A DNA stretch of 64,000 nucleotides from Catenibacterium mitsuoka_A (GTDB taxonomy: Bacteria > Bacillota_I > Bacilli_A > Erysipelotrichales > Coprobacillaceae). Below are positions 1 to 8,623 of this stretch, piece after piece. A program made the translations under genes and the position numbers. The DNA lies in the NCBI RefSeq assembly GCF_964259225.1, contig NZ_CAXVKN010000003.1; one strand, 5' to 3'. Within the stretch, counting starts at the first letter, position 1; every line of letters begins with the position of its first letter. The notes under the pieces were generated by a model, which saw only the letters and a list, made by a program, of their open reading frames with translations, had not been told where the DNA came from and did no database searches.

Positions 1-47
1 AACTGATAAAGAGAAGCTTTCTTAGGTTTTAATACTTTGTTTGACAT
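1..47 (-). CDS. Start of an unidentified minus-strand gene (partial)
   Basis: Only the first 15 codons lie in the window, running off its left edge. The ATG is at 47-45 and the peptide begins MSNKVLKPKKASLYQ. A good Shine-Dalgarno (GGAGG read on the minus strand, about 57-61) lies 9 bases upstream, and a minus-strand TATAAT lies at 79-84. This supports a real start rather than a chance ORF. The visible residues are lysine-rich and too few to assign a family. It is divergent from the NlpC/P60 gene. Confidence 0.55.
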   Translation of the reverse strand, partial: MSNKVLKPKKASLYQ

Positions 48-292
48 ATGATTATACCTCCATCCGATTTCTAATCTAATTATAGAACAGATGGAAATTT
101 CGTGTGTCCGGTTCAGCTTCATGAACGCCGTTTAATCGGTGCTTATGAAATTTAATTTACACTAACCTGTGGTTTGTGGGTATTCAAAAAAAACTATCAT
201 GATATTATTAATTATTAATAAATTCTTAAATGTAAAAACACTGATATATACAATATAAAATACAAAATCTTAAAAATATCTTAAGAAAATGG

Positions 293-321
293 TAGACAGA
301 TATAGGGCATAGTGTTATAAT
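293..321 (+). promoter_or_regulatory. Sigma-A-type promoter of the NlpC/P60 gene
   Basis: TAGACA (293-298), a 17-base spacer and a perfect TATAAT (316-321), 31 bases before the ATG at 353. The ribosome site AAAGGAG follows at about 338-344. The rest of 48-292 is AT-rich with no supported gene. It holds the minus-strand -10 at 79-84 and a TCTTAAGA palindrome just upstream of the -35. Confidence 0.7.
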
Positions 322-352
322 CGCAATTGTCGAAAAGAAAAGGAGAATAACT

Positions 353-1792
353 ATGACTCAAAATGCCCCCGTAACTCTTCATGCAATTGTAGATAGAATA
401 AAAACTCAGAAAACAATATTATTACCTGCATTCGCAGTCTCTGCATTTGCGCTAGTAGGTTATGCAACGGCTGACCGTCAGGCACCTGTTATTCATTCAA
501 ATAAGATTGTTGTTCCTTATGGAACATACTTAACTCCTTCAGACTTTGAAATCACAGATAACCGTGATAATTTAGATATCATGGATGTTTCTATTAAGTC
601 AGGAACATATGAAGCAAAACAGTTAGGTACTTATCATGTTACAGTGACTGTTACTGATACATTTCAGAATACAACTGATAAAGAAGTTGAAGTACAGGTT
701 ATTGATAATGAAGCTCCTGTTATTGCTTCACGTACTGAAGGTGGATATATTATTGATGTAGAAGCCAATGGGTCTAATAACTTATTAGACTACGTGAAAG
801 CAACAGATAATGTTGATGGTGATGTCAGTGAGTTCATTACTTTCGAAGGTGGAATTGACACAGCTGTAATCGGGGAACAGAAGGTTGTGGCTCATGTAGA
901 AGATAACGCCGGCAATGTGGCTGAAAAAACATTATCATTTAATATTAAGGATTCTGTTGCACCAACATTGACTCAAAAAACACAGTCTTTTGATGTGAAT
1001 TATGGTGATACATTTAATCCTGCAGATTATTTTGATGTATCTGATAACTTTGATCCTTCACCAGTATTAACTGTTAAAGGTGATATTGATACAAAGAAGT
1101 TAAATAGTGAACAGAAAGCAACAATCATTGCGACTGATAACAGTGGCAATGAAACTAAACAGGAATGTACATTTAATATTAAGGATATCAGAGGTCCTGA
1201 AATTAAACTGAATACAAATAAAGTATCTATTACTGAAGGTACTTCAGTAAACTGGAATTCTTTACTTGTATCTGCAATTGATAATTTAGATGGTGATGTG
1301 ACTAAGACTGTAGGTATTAGTGGTAACGTTGATGTAAATAATGAAGGTAACTATACAGCTACTTATACTGCAACAGATAAGACTGGTAATACAACTGTAG
1401 TGAATATACCAGTAGAAGTTAAATCTAGAAATGCAGCTCTTATTCAGACTGCTTTAGGTAAGATTGGATGTCGTTATAGAATGGGTGCTGTAGGACCTAA
1501 TGTCTTTGACTGTTCAAGCTTTACTAGATGGGTATATAGACAAAATGGACGTTCTTTAAGCGGTACAGCTGCTGTACAGTTCAATAGTACTCAAAGAGTA
1601 GATAGAAACGCATTAAAACCTGGTGATCTTGTATTCTTCAAGAACACATATAAGAAAGGTATCTCTCACGTAGGTATTTATCTAGGTGGAGGCAGATTCG
1701 TACATGCTGCCAATGAAAAGAAGGGTGTTATCACATCCTCTCTAGGTGAATCTTATTATGCTGCGCATTATGCAGGTGGAGGAAGAGTATAA
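353..1792 (+). CDS. Membrane-anchored Ig-repeat NlpC/P60 cell-wall hydrolase
   Basis: A 479-residue secreted or membrane-anchored peptidoglycan endopeptidase. A hydrophobic segment at about residues 22-38 serves as signal or anchor. Residues 43-355 contain about four bacterial Ig-like (DUF5011-type) repeats, each with a D-N-x-D-G-D-V or D-N-x-G-N signature. The NlpC/P60 domain covers about 360-479 with Cys387 (motif FDCSSF), His439 (SHVGIYLG) and a third polar residue, His451. The family cleaves D-gamma-glutamyl-diaminoacid bonds in wall peptides; the exact bond here is inferred. It is a single-gene unit with its own promoter and a strong terminator. The repeats resemble, at a distance, those of the surface protein near 61-62 kb. 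Confidence 0.88.
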   Translation: MTQNAPVTLHAIVDRIKTQKTILLPAFAVSAFALVGYATADRQAPVIHSNKIVVPYGTYLTPSDFEITDNRDNLDIMDVSIKSGTYEAKQLGTYHVTVTVTDTFQNTTDKEVEVQVIDNEAPVIASRTEGGYIIDVEANGSNNLLDYVKATDNVDGDVSEFITFEGGIDTAVIGEQKVVAHVEDNAGNVAEKTLSFNIKDSVAPTLTQKTQSFDVNYGDTFNPADYFDVSDNFDPSPVLTVKGDIDTKKLNSEQKATIIATDNSGNETKQECTFNIKDIRGPEIKLNTNKVSITEGTSVNWNSLLVSAIDNLDGDVTKTVGISGNVDVNNEGNYTATYTATDKTGNTTVVNIPVEVKSRNAALIQTALGKIGCRYRMGAVGPNVFDCSSFTRWVYRQNGRSLSGTAAVQFNSTQRVDRNALKPGDLVFFKNTYKKGISHVGIYLGGGRFVHAANEKKGVITSSLGESYYAAHYAGGGRV

Positions 1793-1798
1793 TCTTTA

Positions 1799-1826
1799 AG
1801 GAAATCGATTTCGATTTCCTTTTTTT
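1799..1826 (+). terminator. Intrinsic terminator after the NlpC/P60 gene
   Basis: A perfect 10-bp stem (1799-1808 with 1811-1820) followed by a run of six T, starting 6 bases after the stop codon. Confidence 0.85.
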
Positions 1827-1858
1827 ATGGTAGAATAATTAAGAAGGGAGTGTTATAT

Positions 1859-3331
1859 ATGTATATAGGAACACAGGATTTATTAAAACAATACGATGCT
1901 TATTTATTGGAACATGGATATCAAATAGAAGAACTTGTTAATCTTGCAAGTGATGCATTACTCAATCATTTCACAAAATATAATAGATTTGCAATTCTTA
2001 TTGGACCAGGCAATAATGGTGCAGATGGTTATTCTTTAGGATTAAAACTAGAAAAACTAGGAAAGCATGTCATTTATTATTATAGTGGAGATATAGGAAA
2101 GGTATCACAGGCCAATCGTTATTATCGTGATCAATGTGAAGAGAATCATTTGATCTATGTAGATGAAGATAATATTAATACAATTAATTGGAATGATTAT
2201 GAATGTATTGTCGATGGGTTATTTGGATTTGGCTTAAATAGTGCACCTAGAGGGATGTATAAAATCATTATAGAATCTATTATGAATAATTATAATGGAA
2301 CTATTGGGGCAATTGATATTCCTACAGGACTTGATTGTAATACAGGTAAAGCTTACGAGGGTGCTTTAAAAGCTGACTTTACAGTCACCTTAACTGCTTT
2401 AAAACAAGGATTCTTAGATCCTCGTTCATTAGAATATACAGGTAAAGTCATTTTAGAAACATTAGCTGTTAAGGATTGTTTTAAAGAAGCAGGGTTATTT
2501 GAATATGTAGAAGAGGATTATGTAAAGGAACATTTAAGAAAAAGAGTTTATAATGGCTATAAGAATATTTATGGTGTAGATGGCTTGATTGTAGGGAGTG
2601 ATCAATATACAGGTGCACCATTACTTGCCACTAAAGCAGCCTATTATACAGGTGCAGGTATAGTCAAGACTATTACTTCAGAAAAAGTAACATCTCTTTT
2701 ACCTCTTTATATACCTGAAGCGATTCCTGTATTAAGACCACAGATCTTCCGTTATGATGATTTTGATGGCTATGATGCATTATTAGTAGGATGTGGATTA
2801 GGACTAGAAGAAAGTGCCTTTAGAGCTGTAATAGATATTATGACTGCTTCTATCTGTCCGCTTGTAATTGATGCAGATGCACTTACAATTCTATCTAGAA
2901 ATATGCACTTACTAGAAAAACAAGATCGTTCAGTGGTCCTTACACCACATATTGGTGAATTCAAACGTTTATGTCATGTAGAAGACTATCCTGACTTAAT
3001 GATTGCCGCACAGAGTTTTGCATCACAATATCATTGCATACTTGTCTTAAAAGGACCTCATACAATTGTGACTGATGGCAAATCATCTTATCGTATTGCA
3101 TCTGGTAATAAAGCGATGGCAGTAGGTGGTATGGGTGATACACTTGCAGGTATTATTACTTCATTATTAGGGCAAGGTTATGAACCACTAGAAGCTGCAA
3201 TACTAGGTGTCTATATTCATGGGCGTGCAGGAGATGAAGTCGCAAAGCAGGCATATACTGTCATTCCTGAAAAACTTATTGAAGAAATTCCTCATACAAT
3301 GGCATTACTTATTGGTGAAATAGAAAAATAG
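1859..3331 (+). CDS. nnr: Bifunctional NAD(P)H-hydrate repair enzyme Nnr
   Basis: A 490-residue cytosolic metabolite-repair enzyme. The N-terminal half (about 1-205, YjeF-N) is the NAD(P)HX epimerase, with motif GPGNNGADGY. The C-terminal half (about 215-490) is the ribokinase-like ATP- or ADP-dependent NAD(P)HX dehydratase, with GGMGDTLAG near residue 430 as the nucleotide/anion-hole loop. The ATG at 1859 is preferred because AAGAAGGGAG (1841-1850) lies 8 bases upstream; an in-frame GTG at 1850 sits inside that ribosome site. It appears to be a single gene, convergent with pgeF. Confidence 0.92.
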   Translation: MYIGTQDLLKQYDAYLLEHGYQIEELVNLASDALLNHFTKYNRFAILIGPGNNGADGYSLGLKLEKLGKHVIYYYSGDIGKVSQANRYYRDQCEENHLIYVDEDNINTINWNDYECIVDGLFGFGLNSAPRGMYKIIIESIMNNYNGTIGAIDIPTGLDCNTGKAYEGALKADFTVTLTALKQGFLDPRSLEYTGKVILETLAVKDCFKEAGLFEYVEEDYVKEHLRKRVYNGYKNIYGVDGLIVGSDQYTGAPLLATKAAYYTGAGIVKTITSEKVTSLLPLYIPEAIPVLRPQIFRYDDFDGYDALLVGCGLGLEESAFRAVIDIMTASICPLVIDADALTILSRNMHLLEKQDRSVVLTPHIGEFKRLCHVEDYPDLMIAAQSFASQYHCILVLKGPHTIVTDGKSSYRIASGNKAMAVGGMGDTLAGIITSLLGQGYEPLEAAILGVYIHGRAGDEVAKQAYTVIPEKLIEEIPHTMALLIGEIEK

Positions 3332-3356
3332 CTGGAATAATCCAGCTAATTTTTTA
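3329..3356. terminator. Bidirectional terminator between nnr and pgeF
   Basis: An 8-bp perfect stem (3329-3336 with 3341-3348, loop ATAA), with a T tract on the right for nnr and an A-rich tract on the left that reads as U-rich for pgeF. It serves both convergent genes. Confidence 0.8.
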
Positions 3357-4107
3357 GTCTGATAATAGAAATATTACGATTTTTAGTATGTGTCTTACGA
3401 TAACTAAAGAACAAGTCATCATTCTCCATTGTACAATAAGGACTGACTTCAATATGTTCCTCTAATACACCACAATTTAATAATTGTTGCTTGATCAGAC
3501 CCTTTGAATTAAGAAGATAATGTGTTTCATCTTTTTTAGTATAGAAAAATGATGTATCAAAGCTCATTTTCTTTACACGATCAATAATATCATCCATGGC
3601 TTCAAAGTTTCTTGATTCAATAGAAGGTCCTACATAAGCATATATAGAATTAGAATCACAGCCTTCATCTTCAATTAAATGACGTGTCACCTTACCTACA
3701 ATCTCAGTCACTGTTCCTTTCCATCCTGAATGAATGGCAGCAATTAAATGCTGGTTCTCACAATATAATAGAACAGGGCAGCAGTCTGCATGGAAAGTAA
3801 ATAGAGTCAAGTCTGTATCTCTAGTATATAATGCATCAAAACCTAAATAAGCATCCTTCTGACTATAAATCCCCTTACCACCATCTTTTTTATTCACACT
3901 TAAATAATGTGTTGTATGACGCTGTAAGGGTGCGACCATATGATCAAGGTCTGTACCAAGCATTTTGGCTAGTTCTTTACGGTTTTCTAGTACCTGCTTG
4001 TCTTCTATTCCATTATAACTCATATTAAATAGCTTTCCATCAATATGAGCTGGTACAGTATAGCCTTCTACTATATCATTATTAAACTTCCAAGGTATTA
4101 ATTTCAT
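3346..4107 (-). CDS. pgeF: PgeF/YfiH laccase-domain protein (peptidoglycan editing factor or purine nucleosidase family)
   Basis: A 253-residue protein of the DUF152/YfiH family. The metal-binding set is visible: HADCCPVL near residue 105 (His and Cys) and IHSGWKG near residue 125 (His), with the C-terminal FFSYR-type signature. Family members have been assigned polyphenol oxidase, purine nucleoside phosphorylase/adenosine deaminase and, in Enterobacteria, peptidoglycan precursor editing activities; which applies here is not visible. Its ATG overlaps the rqcH stop by 4 bases, so the two are translationally coupled on the minus strand. Confidence 0.88.
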   Translation of the reverse strand: MKLIPWKFNNDIVEGYTVPAHIDGKLFNMSYNGIEDKQVLENRKELAKMLGTDLDHMVAPLQRHTTHYLSVNKKDGGKGIYSQKDAYLGFDALYTRDTDLTLFTFHADCCPVLLYCENQHLIAAIHSGWKGTVTEIVGKVTRHLIEDEGCDSNSIYAYVGPSIESRNFEAMDDIIDRVKKMSFDTSFFYTKKDETHYLLNSKGLIKQQLLNCGVLEEHIEVSPYCTMENDDLFFSYRKTHTKNRNISIIRLKN

Positions 4108-5744
4108 CTTGCATCCTCCACTTTTTCTAACTCATCATAGAAAGAATCATCAGGATCAATATAAATAGTCTTATAATGTCCTAAAAGAACTAAACCTGGC
4201 TTATTTGTATGAGGCTTCTTTAAGTTCTTTACTAAACAATAATTCACTGGAACACTTGAACTATATTTACCCTTAGAAAAATATGCTGCAATATTTGCGG
4301 CAAGTCTCATTGTATACTCATCCAAGTTTTCTGCATGTACAATAATATGGGAACCAGGCATATCCTTCACATGGAACCACATATCATTACGTGATGCCAT
4401 TTTAAATGTTAGATAATCATTCTGTAAGTTATTCTTACCTACATAAATAATAATGCCATCACGTGTACGATAAACATCATAATGAGGATGTGTTTTCTTC
4501 TTTAACTTCTTGACATTCTTCTTACGAATATATCCCATGTTTTCAAGTTCTTCCTTGATTTCCATGGCATCATAATAATCCGCATTATCCATCAAGGTAT
4601 TTAAAGTATCAAAGTAATTGATTTCTTCTTTAGTCTTTTCAATCTGTTCCTCTAGAACCTTTAAAGAATTCTTTGCCTTCTGATACTTATTATAATAATG
4701 ATTCGCGTTTGTTTTGCCATCAAAACGCTCATCTAATTCAATTGTCATCTTTGTGCCATCATAATAGTTATCTACAGTCACTTCTTTCATCCCTTTTTGG
4801 ATAAGATGTAAAGAAGCATACAATAAATCACCCTTAATACGATATTCATCACTATTATGAGAATCAAATAAGGTCTTTTCTAGCTTATCTAGCTTATTGA
4901 CATTCTTTGTATATTCTTTCTGAATAAAATGAAGAATATCAGAAGTCTGCTGTTTAATACGATCCTTCTGATCAATAAATTGATAATAAGCATCTAATCC
5001 ATCAAAAAGAGAATAATGATCTATCTTCTTTCCAAAACAATGTAAAGGAATGACGTGATACTTTTCTTTATCACCTCTAGTTATATAAAGTTCTTTACTC
5101 TCTTTGATTTCATTCATAATAGTTTTGAAATCTTCACCTTGTTCCATTCTTGAAGCTGCTTCTTCAGCTAAATCCTTAGAGAATCCTTCAAACTCTTTCA
5201 CAAGATTTGTTGTTTCAGGTCTATTTTCAAAAGGATTCTTCTTATCAAGTAGAGGAGGGTAGCTATAAGTAATCCCTGGCTGCATAATACGTATACTATC
5301 ACTTGGAGATACTCTCTTTAAACATTCTAGTATCTTATCTTCTTTATTAGTAAGAATAAAGTTAGAATGCTTACCCATGATTTCTATATAGAGATGATAC
5401 TCTACAAGATCCTTGAATTCATTTCTACCTCTTAAAGTAATCTTTAATATACGATCAAGCCCTACCTGTTCAATACGCTCAATAAACGAACCTTCAATAT
5501 GTTTTCTTAAAAACATTGTGAGAGCGTTAGGAAAATCAGGTGTAGGATAATTTAATTGTGTTAACTGAACACGTGCATACATTGGATGAATAGAAACAAG
5601 AAGTTTCTTATTCTCATTCTGTGCACGAACAGTCATTAATAATTCATATTTCGATATCTGATATAATTTTGAAATACGTCCTGTCACAATTGTTTCATTT
5701 AATAATTCTGTAACACGTGACAATACAATTCCATCAAATGCCAT
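4104..5744 (-). CDS. rqcH: RqcH/NEMF (NFACT) ribosome quality-control factor
   Basis: A 546-residue NFACT protein, historically called FbpA for fibronectin binding. It binds stalled 50S-peptidyl-tRNA and directs alanine tailing. The protein begins MAFDGIVLSRVTELL, the family's typical start; NFACT-N is followed by two HhH motifs, a coiled coil (about 270-420) and the NFACT-R domain with NDMWFHVKDMPGSH. An in-frame upstream ATG at 5804 would add 20 atypical residues, while GGGTGA lies 6 bases before the ATG at 5744. It is divergent from gmk, as rqcH/fbpA lies near gmk in Bacillus. Confidence 0.92.
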   Translation of the reverse strand: MAFDGIVLSRVTELLNETIVTGRISKLYQISKYELLMTVRAQNENKKLLVSIHPMYARVQLTQLNYPTPDFPNALTMFLRKHIEGSFIERIEQVGLDRILKITLRGRNEFKDLVEYHLYIEIMGKHSNFILTNKEDKILECLKRVSPSDSIRIMQPGITYSYPPLLDKKNPFENRPETTNLVKEFEGFSKDLAEEAASRMEQGEDFKTIMNEIKESKELYITRGDKEKYHVIPLHCFGKKIDHYSLFDGLDAYYQFIDQKDRIKQQTSDILHFIQKEYTKNVNKLDKLEKTLFDSHNSDEYRIKGDLLYASLHLIQKGMKEVTVDNYYDGTKMTIELDERFDGKTNANHYYNKYQKAKNSLKVLEEQIEKTKEEINYFDTLNTLMDNADYYDAMEIKEELENMGYIRKKNVKKLKKKTHPHYDVYRTRDGIIIYVGKNNLQNDYLTFKMASRNDMWFHVKDMPGSHIIVHAENLDEYTMRLAANIAAYFSKGKYSSSVPVNYCLVKNLKKPHTNKPGLVLLGHYKTIYIDPDDSFYDELEKVEDAR

Positions 5745-5760
5745 ATTCATCACCCGACTT

Positions 5761-5789
5761 AGTATAACACATTTAAAAGTGTTTGACAT
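5761..5789 (-). promoter_or_regulatory. Possible rqcH promoter, overlapping the gmk promoter
   Basis: On the minus strand, ATGTCA (5789-5784), a 17-base spacer and TATACT (5766-5761). Its -35 overlaps the gmk -35 almost completely, so the two divergent promoters should compete for polymerase. The predicted leader is only about 10 bases. Confidence 0.4.
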
Positions 5790-5811
5790 CACTGTTTTAT
5801 TCATGTAGGAT
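5783..5811 (+). promoter_or_regulatory. Promoter of the gmk operon
   Basis: A perfect TTGACA (5783-5788), a 17-base spacer and TAGGAT (5806-5811), 24 bases before the GTG start of gmk, with the ribosome site AGGGGATG between them. Confidence 0.65.
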
Positions 5812-5835
5812 TACTTAAAAAGGGGATGTAGATAA

Positions 5836-6399
5836 GTGAAAAGAGGCCTTCTAATTATCCTGAGTGGACCTAGCGGCGTAGGCAAAGGAACAGTCAGAGA
5901 ACAACTATTTAAAGAAGAATCATTAAACCTTGCATATTCTATTTCAATGACTACACGTTATAAGAGACCTGGCGAAAAAGAAGGGATCGATTATTTCTTT
6001 GTAGACGTTGATACATTCAAGAAAAAGATTGAGCAAGGTGAATTACTAGAATACGCACAGTTTGTAGGTAATTATTATGGAACACCTAAAGCCTATGTAG
6101 ATCAGCTACTAGATGAAGGTAAGAATGTTGTATTAGAGATTGAAGTACAGGGTGCACTTCAGGTTATGAAGAAAGTACCAGATGCTCTTACAATCTTCTT
6201 AGTACCACCTTCAATGGAAGAATTAGAAAAACGTATTCGTGGACGTAGAACAGAAGCTGAAGATGTTATTAAAGAACGTCTTGATAAAGCAAGAAGAGAA
6301 ATTGCGACAAAAGATCAGTATAAGCATGTAGTGGTTAACGATGATGTTATGCGTGCGAAAGACGATATTGTCAAGATTATCGAGGAGAACATGAAGTAG
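5836..6399 (+). CDS. gmk: Guanylate kinase
   Basis: A 187-residue enzyme that phosphorylates GMP to GDP with ATP, essential for GTP and dGTP supply. The P-loop SGPSGVGKG lies at residues 9-17, followed by the GMP-binding segment (TTRYKRPGEKEGIDY) and the lid with RRTEAEDVIKERL. The GTG start at 5836 is supported by AAAAGGGGATG about 9-19 bases upstream; the ATP-site loop is too close to the N-terminus for a later start. It heads a housekeeping block. The rpoZ and coaBC genes that often follow gmk in Bacillus are absent here. Confidence 0.95.
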   Translation: MKRGLLIILSGPSGVGKGTVREQLFKEESLNLAYSISMTTRYKRPGEKEGIDYFFVDVDTFKKKIEQGELLEYAQFVGNYYGTPKAYVDQLLDEGKNVVLEIEVQGALQVMKKVPDALTIFLVPPSMEELEKRIRGRRTEAEDVIKERLDKARREIATKDQYKHVVVNDDVMRAKDDIVKIIEENMK

Positions 6400-6422
6400 C
6401 CATCTGGCTGCTTTTTCTTTTT
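6396..6422 (+). terminator. Weak terminator or attenuator between gmk and priA
   Basis: A short stem (about GTAGCCA/TGGCTGC, 6396-6411), overlapping the gmk stop codon, then TTTTTCTTTTTT. priA has its own AGGAGGTGA ribosome site right after it. Confidence 0.6.
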
Positions 6423-6436
6423 TAGGAGGTGATTTT

Positions 6437-8623
6437 ATGTTTAAAGTAGAAGTACTTATAGAACATCCTGTTCAGGCATTAGACCGTGGCTTTTCTTATC
6501 TATCTAAGAAACCTATTTTGACAGGAATACGTGTTCAAGTGCCTTTTAATCATCGACAGGTTGTTGGTTATGTATTATCTGTAGAAGAAGTTGATTTAAC
6601 CCAAAAAGAATTAGAAGAAAGAGATGGCTTTAAGTATTCTTATATTTATTCAGTTATCGATGAAGCTCCTTTATTAAATAATGAACTTATTACACTGGCT
6701 CATCGTATGTCAAAGATGACTTTATGTCCTTTGATTGCCTGTTTCCAGGCTATGCTTCCTGGGACTTTAAAGCCATCTACTCATAAGATGGTTGGTATTA
6801 AAACAATTACATGTGTAAGAGTCATTAATACCGGAACACCTAAAACAACTAAACAACAGGAAGCATTCCGTCTATTAGTAGAAAAGGGAGAAATGTTTCT
6901 TAAGGATATCCCTTATTCAAGAAGTGTCATTACTTCTCTAGAAAAGCAGGGTCTTGTTGAAGTATATAATAAAGAAGTACAACGTGATCCTTATGCAGGT
7001 AATAACTTAAAGATTAATAATAAGATTACTTTAACCCCACTTCAAACAAGTGTTGTAGAAGGTGTATTAGAAACATCTCAAATGATTTCACTCATTCATG
7101 GTGTGACTGGTTCAGGTAAAACAGAAGTCTATATTGCCTTAACTAAAAAGATGTTAGAAGAAAATAAAACAGTATTGATGCTTGTACCTGAAATATCTCT
7201 TACACCAATGATGGAACGTGTCTTTAAAGAACGTTTTCATGATGAAGTTGCGATTATCCATTCACGTTTATCTCAAGGTGAAAAGTATGATGAATATCGT
7301 CGTATTAAAAAAGGTGAAGCCCGTATTGTAGTGGGGGCTCGTTCTGCAATCTTTGCGCCGGTAGAAAATCTTGGTCTTATTATTATGGATGAAGAACATG
7401 ATATGAGCTATAAGCAGGATAATACACCACGCTATCATACTCTATCTATTGCGAAGATGCGTGCAGAGAAAAATCATGCAAAGATTGTCTTAGGTAGTGC
7501 GACACCTTCAGTAGAAACATATGCCCGTGCTAAAAAGGGAATATATAGCCTATTTGAGGTGAAACAAAGAATTAATGGTAAACCTCTCCCTTATTGTGAG
7601 GTTGTAGATATGGGCAATGAGTCCCGTCAGGGGAACTATTCACTTATGTCTAGAAGAATGAAACAGAGATTACAAGAAACATTGGATAAAAAAGAACAAG
7701 CAATGATTCTCTTAAATAAGAGAGGTTATGCATCTTTTATTAAATGTGAATCATGTAATGAACCAATCCGTTGTCCTCATTGTGATGTCACACTTACTTA
7801 TCATAAAGCTGAAAATAGACTCAAATGTCATTTATGTGAATATTTTATTCCTACACCTCGTACTTGTCCAAACTGTGGAAGTACGCACCTTAAAAAGATT
7901 GGTTATGGAACACAGAAAATAGAAGAAGAATTAGAAAAACAGTATCCTGAAGCAAATATCATTCGCTTTGACTTTGATACAACACGAAATAAGAATACTC
8001 ATTTAAAACTCTTAAAAGATTTTGAAGAACATAAAGCAGATATTATGCTAGGTACACAGATGATTGCGAAAGGACTTGATTTCTCCAATGTTACATTTGT
8101 AGGTGTACTCATGGCTGATTTATCTTTAATGGTACCTGACTTTAGAGCCTCTGAACGTACATTCCAGTTACTTTGTCAGGTGGCAGGAAGAAGCGGTCGA
8201 GGAGAAAAACAAGGTACAGTTATGATCCAGACATTCAATCCAGAACATTATGCAATTAAAGCAGCAGTCAAGCAGGATTATGATGCTTTCTTTAAAGAAG
8301 AGATAGCATTTAGAAAGAAAGCCAAATATCCACCATATTGTCATTTAGTCTCTGTTATAGTACAATCACGCTCACCTAAGAATGTTCATTCTATTGCCTT
8401 AGATATCAGTCAATACTTAAGGGATCATCTAGAAAAGGTTCGTATCATTGGACCACAGTCTACCTTTAAGATGCAGGATATCTATCGTGAAAGAATTCTT
8501 ATTAAATATATAGAATCTAAGCCCATCTATGAACAATTAAGTATCATTGATGATTATTATAACCGTACAAGAAAAGGAGGTGTTATTGTGGCATGCGACT
8601 TTAACCCGTATTCCACATATTAA
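6437..8623 (+). CDS. priA: Primosomal protein N' (replication restart helicase PriA)
   Basis: A 728-residue 3'-5' helicase that binds stalled forks and reloads the replisome. The N-terminal DNA-binding domain is followed by the SF2 core with Walker A GVTGSGKTE (about 221-229) and DEEH (about 317). A two-zinc insertion with eight cysteines lies at about 437-482 (CESC, CPHC, CHLC, CPNC). The C-terminus ends in the family-typical DFNPYSTY. The ribosome site AGGAGGTGA is 8 bases upstream. In Bacillus, priA is followed by def and fmt; here rsmB follows directly. Confidence 0.96.
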   Translation: MFKVEVLIEHPVQALDRGFSYLSKKPILTGIRVQVPFNHRQVVGYVLSVEEVDLTQKELEERDGFKYSYIYSVIDEAPLLNNELITLAHRMSKMTLCPLIACFQAMLPGTLKPSTHKMVGIKTITCVRVINTGTPKTTKQQEAFRLLVEKGEMFLKDIPYSRSVITSLEKQGLVEVYNKEVQRDPYAGNNLKINNKITLTPLQTSVVEGVLETSQMISLIHGVTGSGKTEVYIALTKKMLEENKTVLMLVPEISLTPMMERVFKERFHDEVAIIHSRLSQGEKYDEYRRIKKGEARIVVGARSAIFAPVENLGLIIMDEEHDMSYKQDNTPRYHTLSIAKMRAEKNHAKIVLGSATPSVETYARAKKGIYSLFEVKQRINGKPLPYCEVVDMGNESRQGNYSLMSRRMKQRLQETLDKKEQAMILLNKRGYASFIKCESCNEPIRCPHCDVTLTYHKAENRLKCHLCEYFIPTPRTCPNCGSTHLKKIGYGTQKIEEELEKQYPEANIIRFDFDTTRNKNTHLKLLKDFEEHKADIMLGTQMIAKGLDFSNVTFVGVLMADLSLMVPDFRASERTFQLLCQVAGRSGRGEKQGTVMIQTFNPEHYAIKAAVKQDYDAFFKEEIAFRKKAKYPPYCHLVSVIVQSRSPKNVHSIALDISQYLRDHLEKVRIIGPQSTFKMQDIYRERILIKYIESKPIYEQLSIIDDYYNRTRKGGVIVACDFNPYSTY

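Noticed and set aside
225..250. A TGTAAA half-site upstream of the NlpC/P60 gene, as in WalR-controlled hydrolases
   Set aside because: The second half-site (TGATAT) does not fit TGTWAH, so the two-box WalR pattern is not met.
7728..7922. Short plus-strand open frame inside priA
   Set aside because: It is an alternate-frame reading of the cysteine-rich priA zinc region, with no ribosome site.
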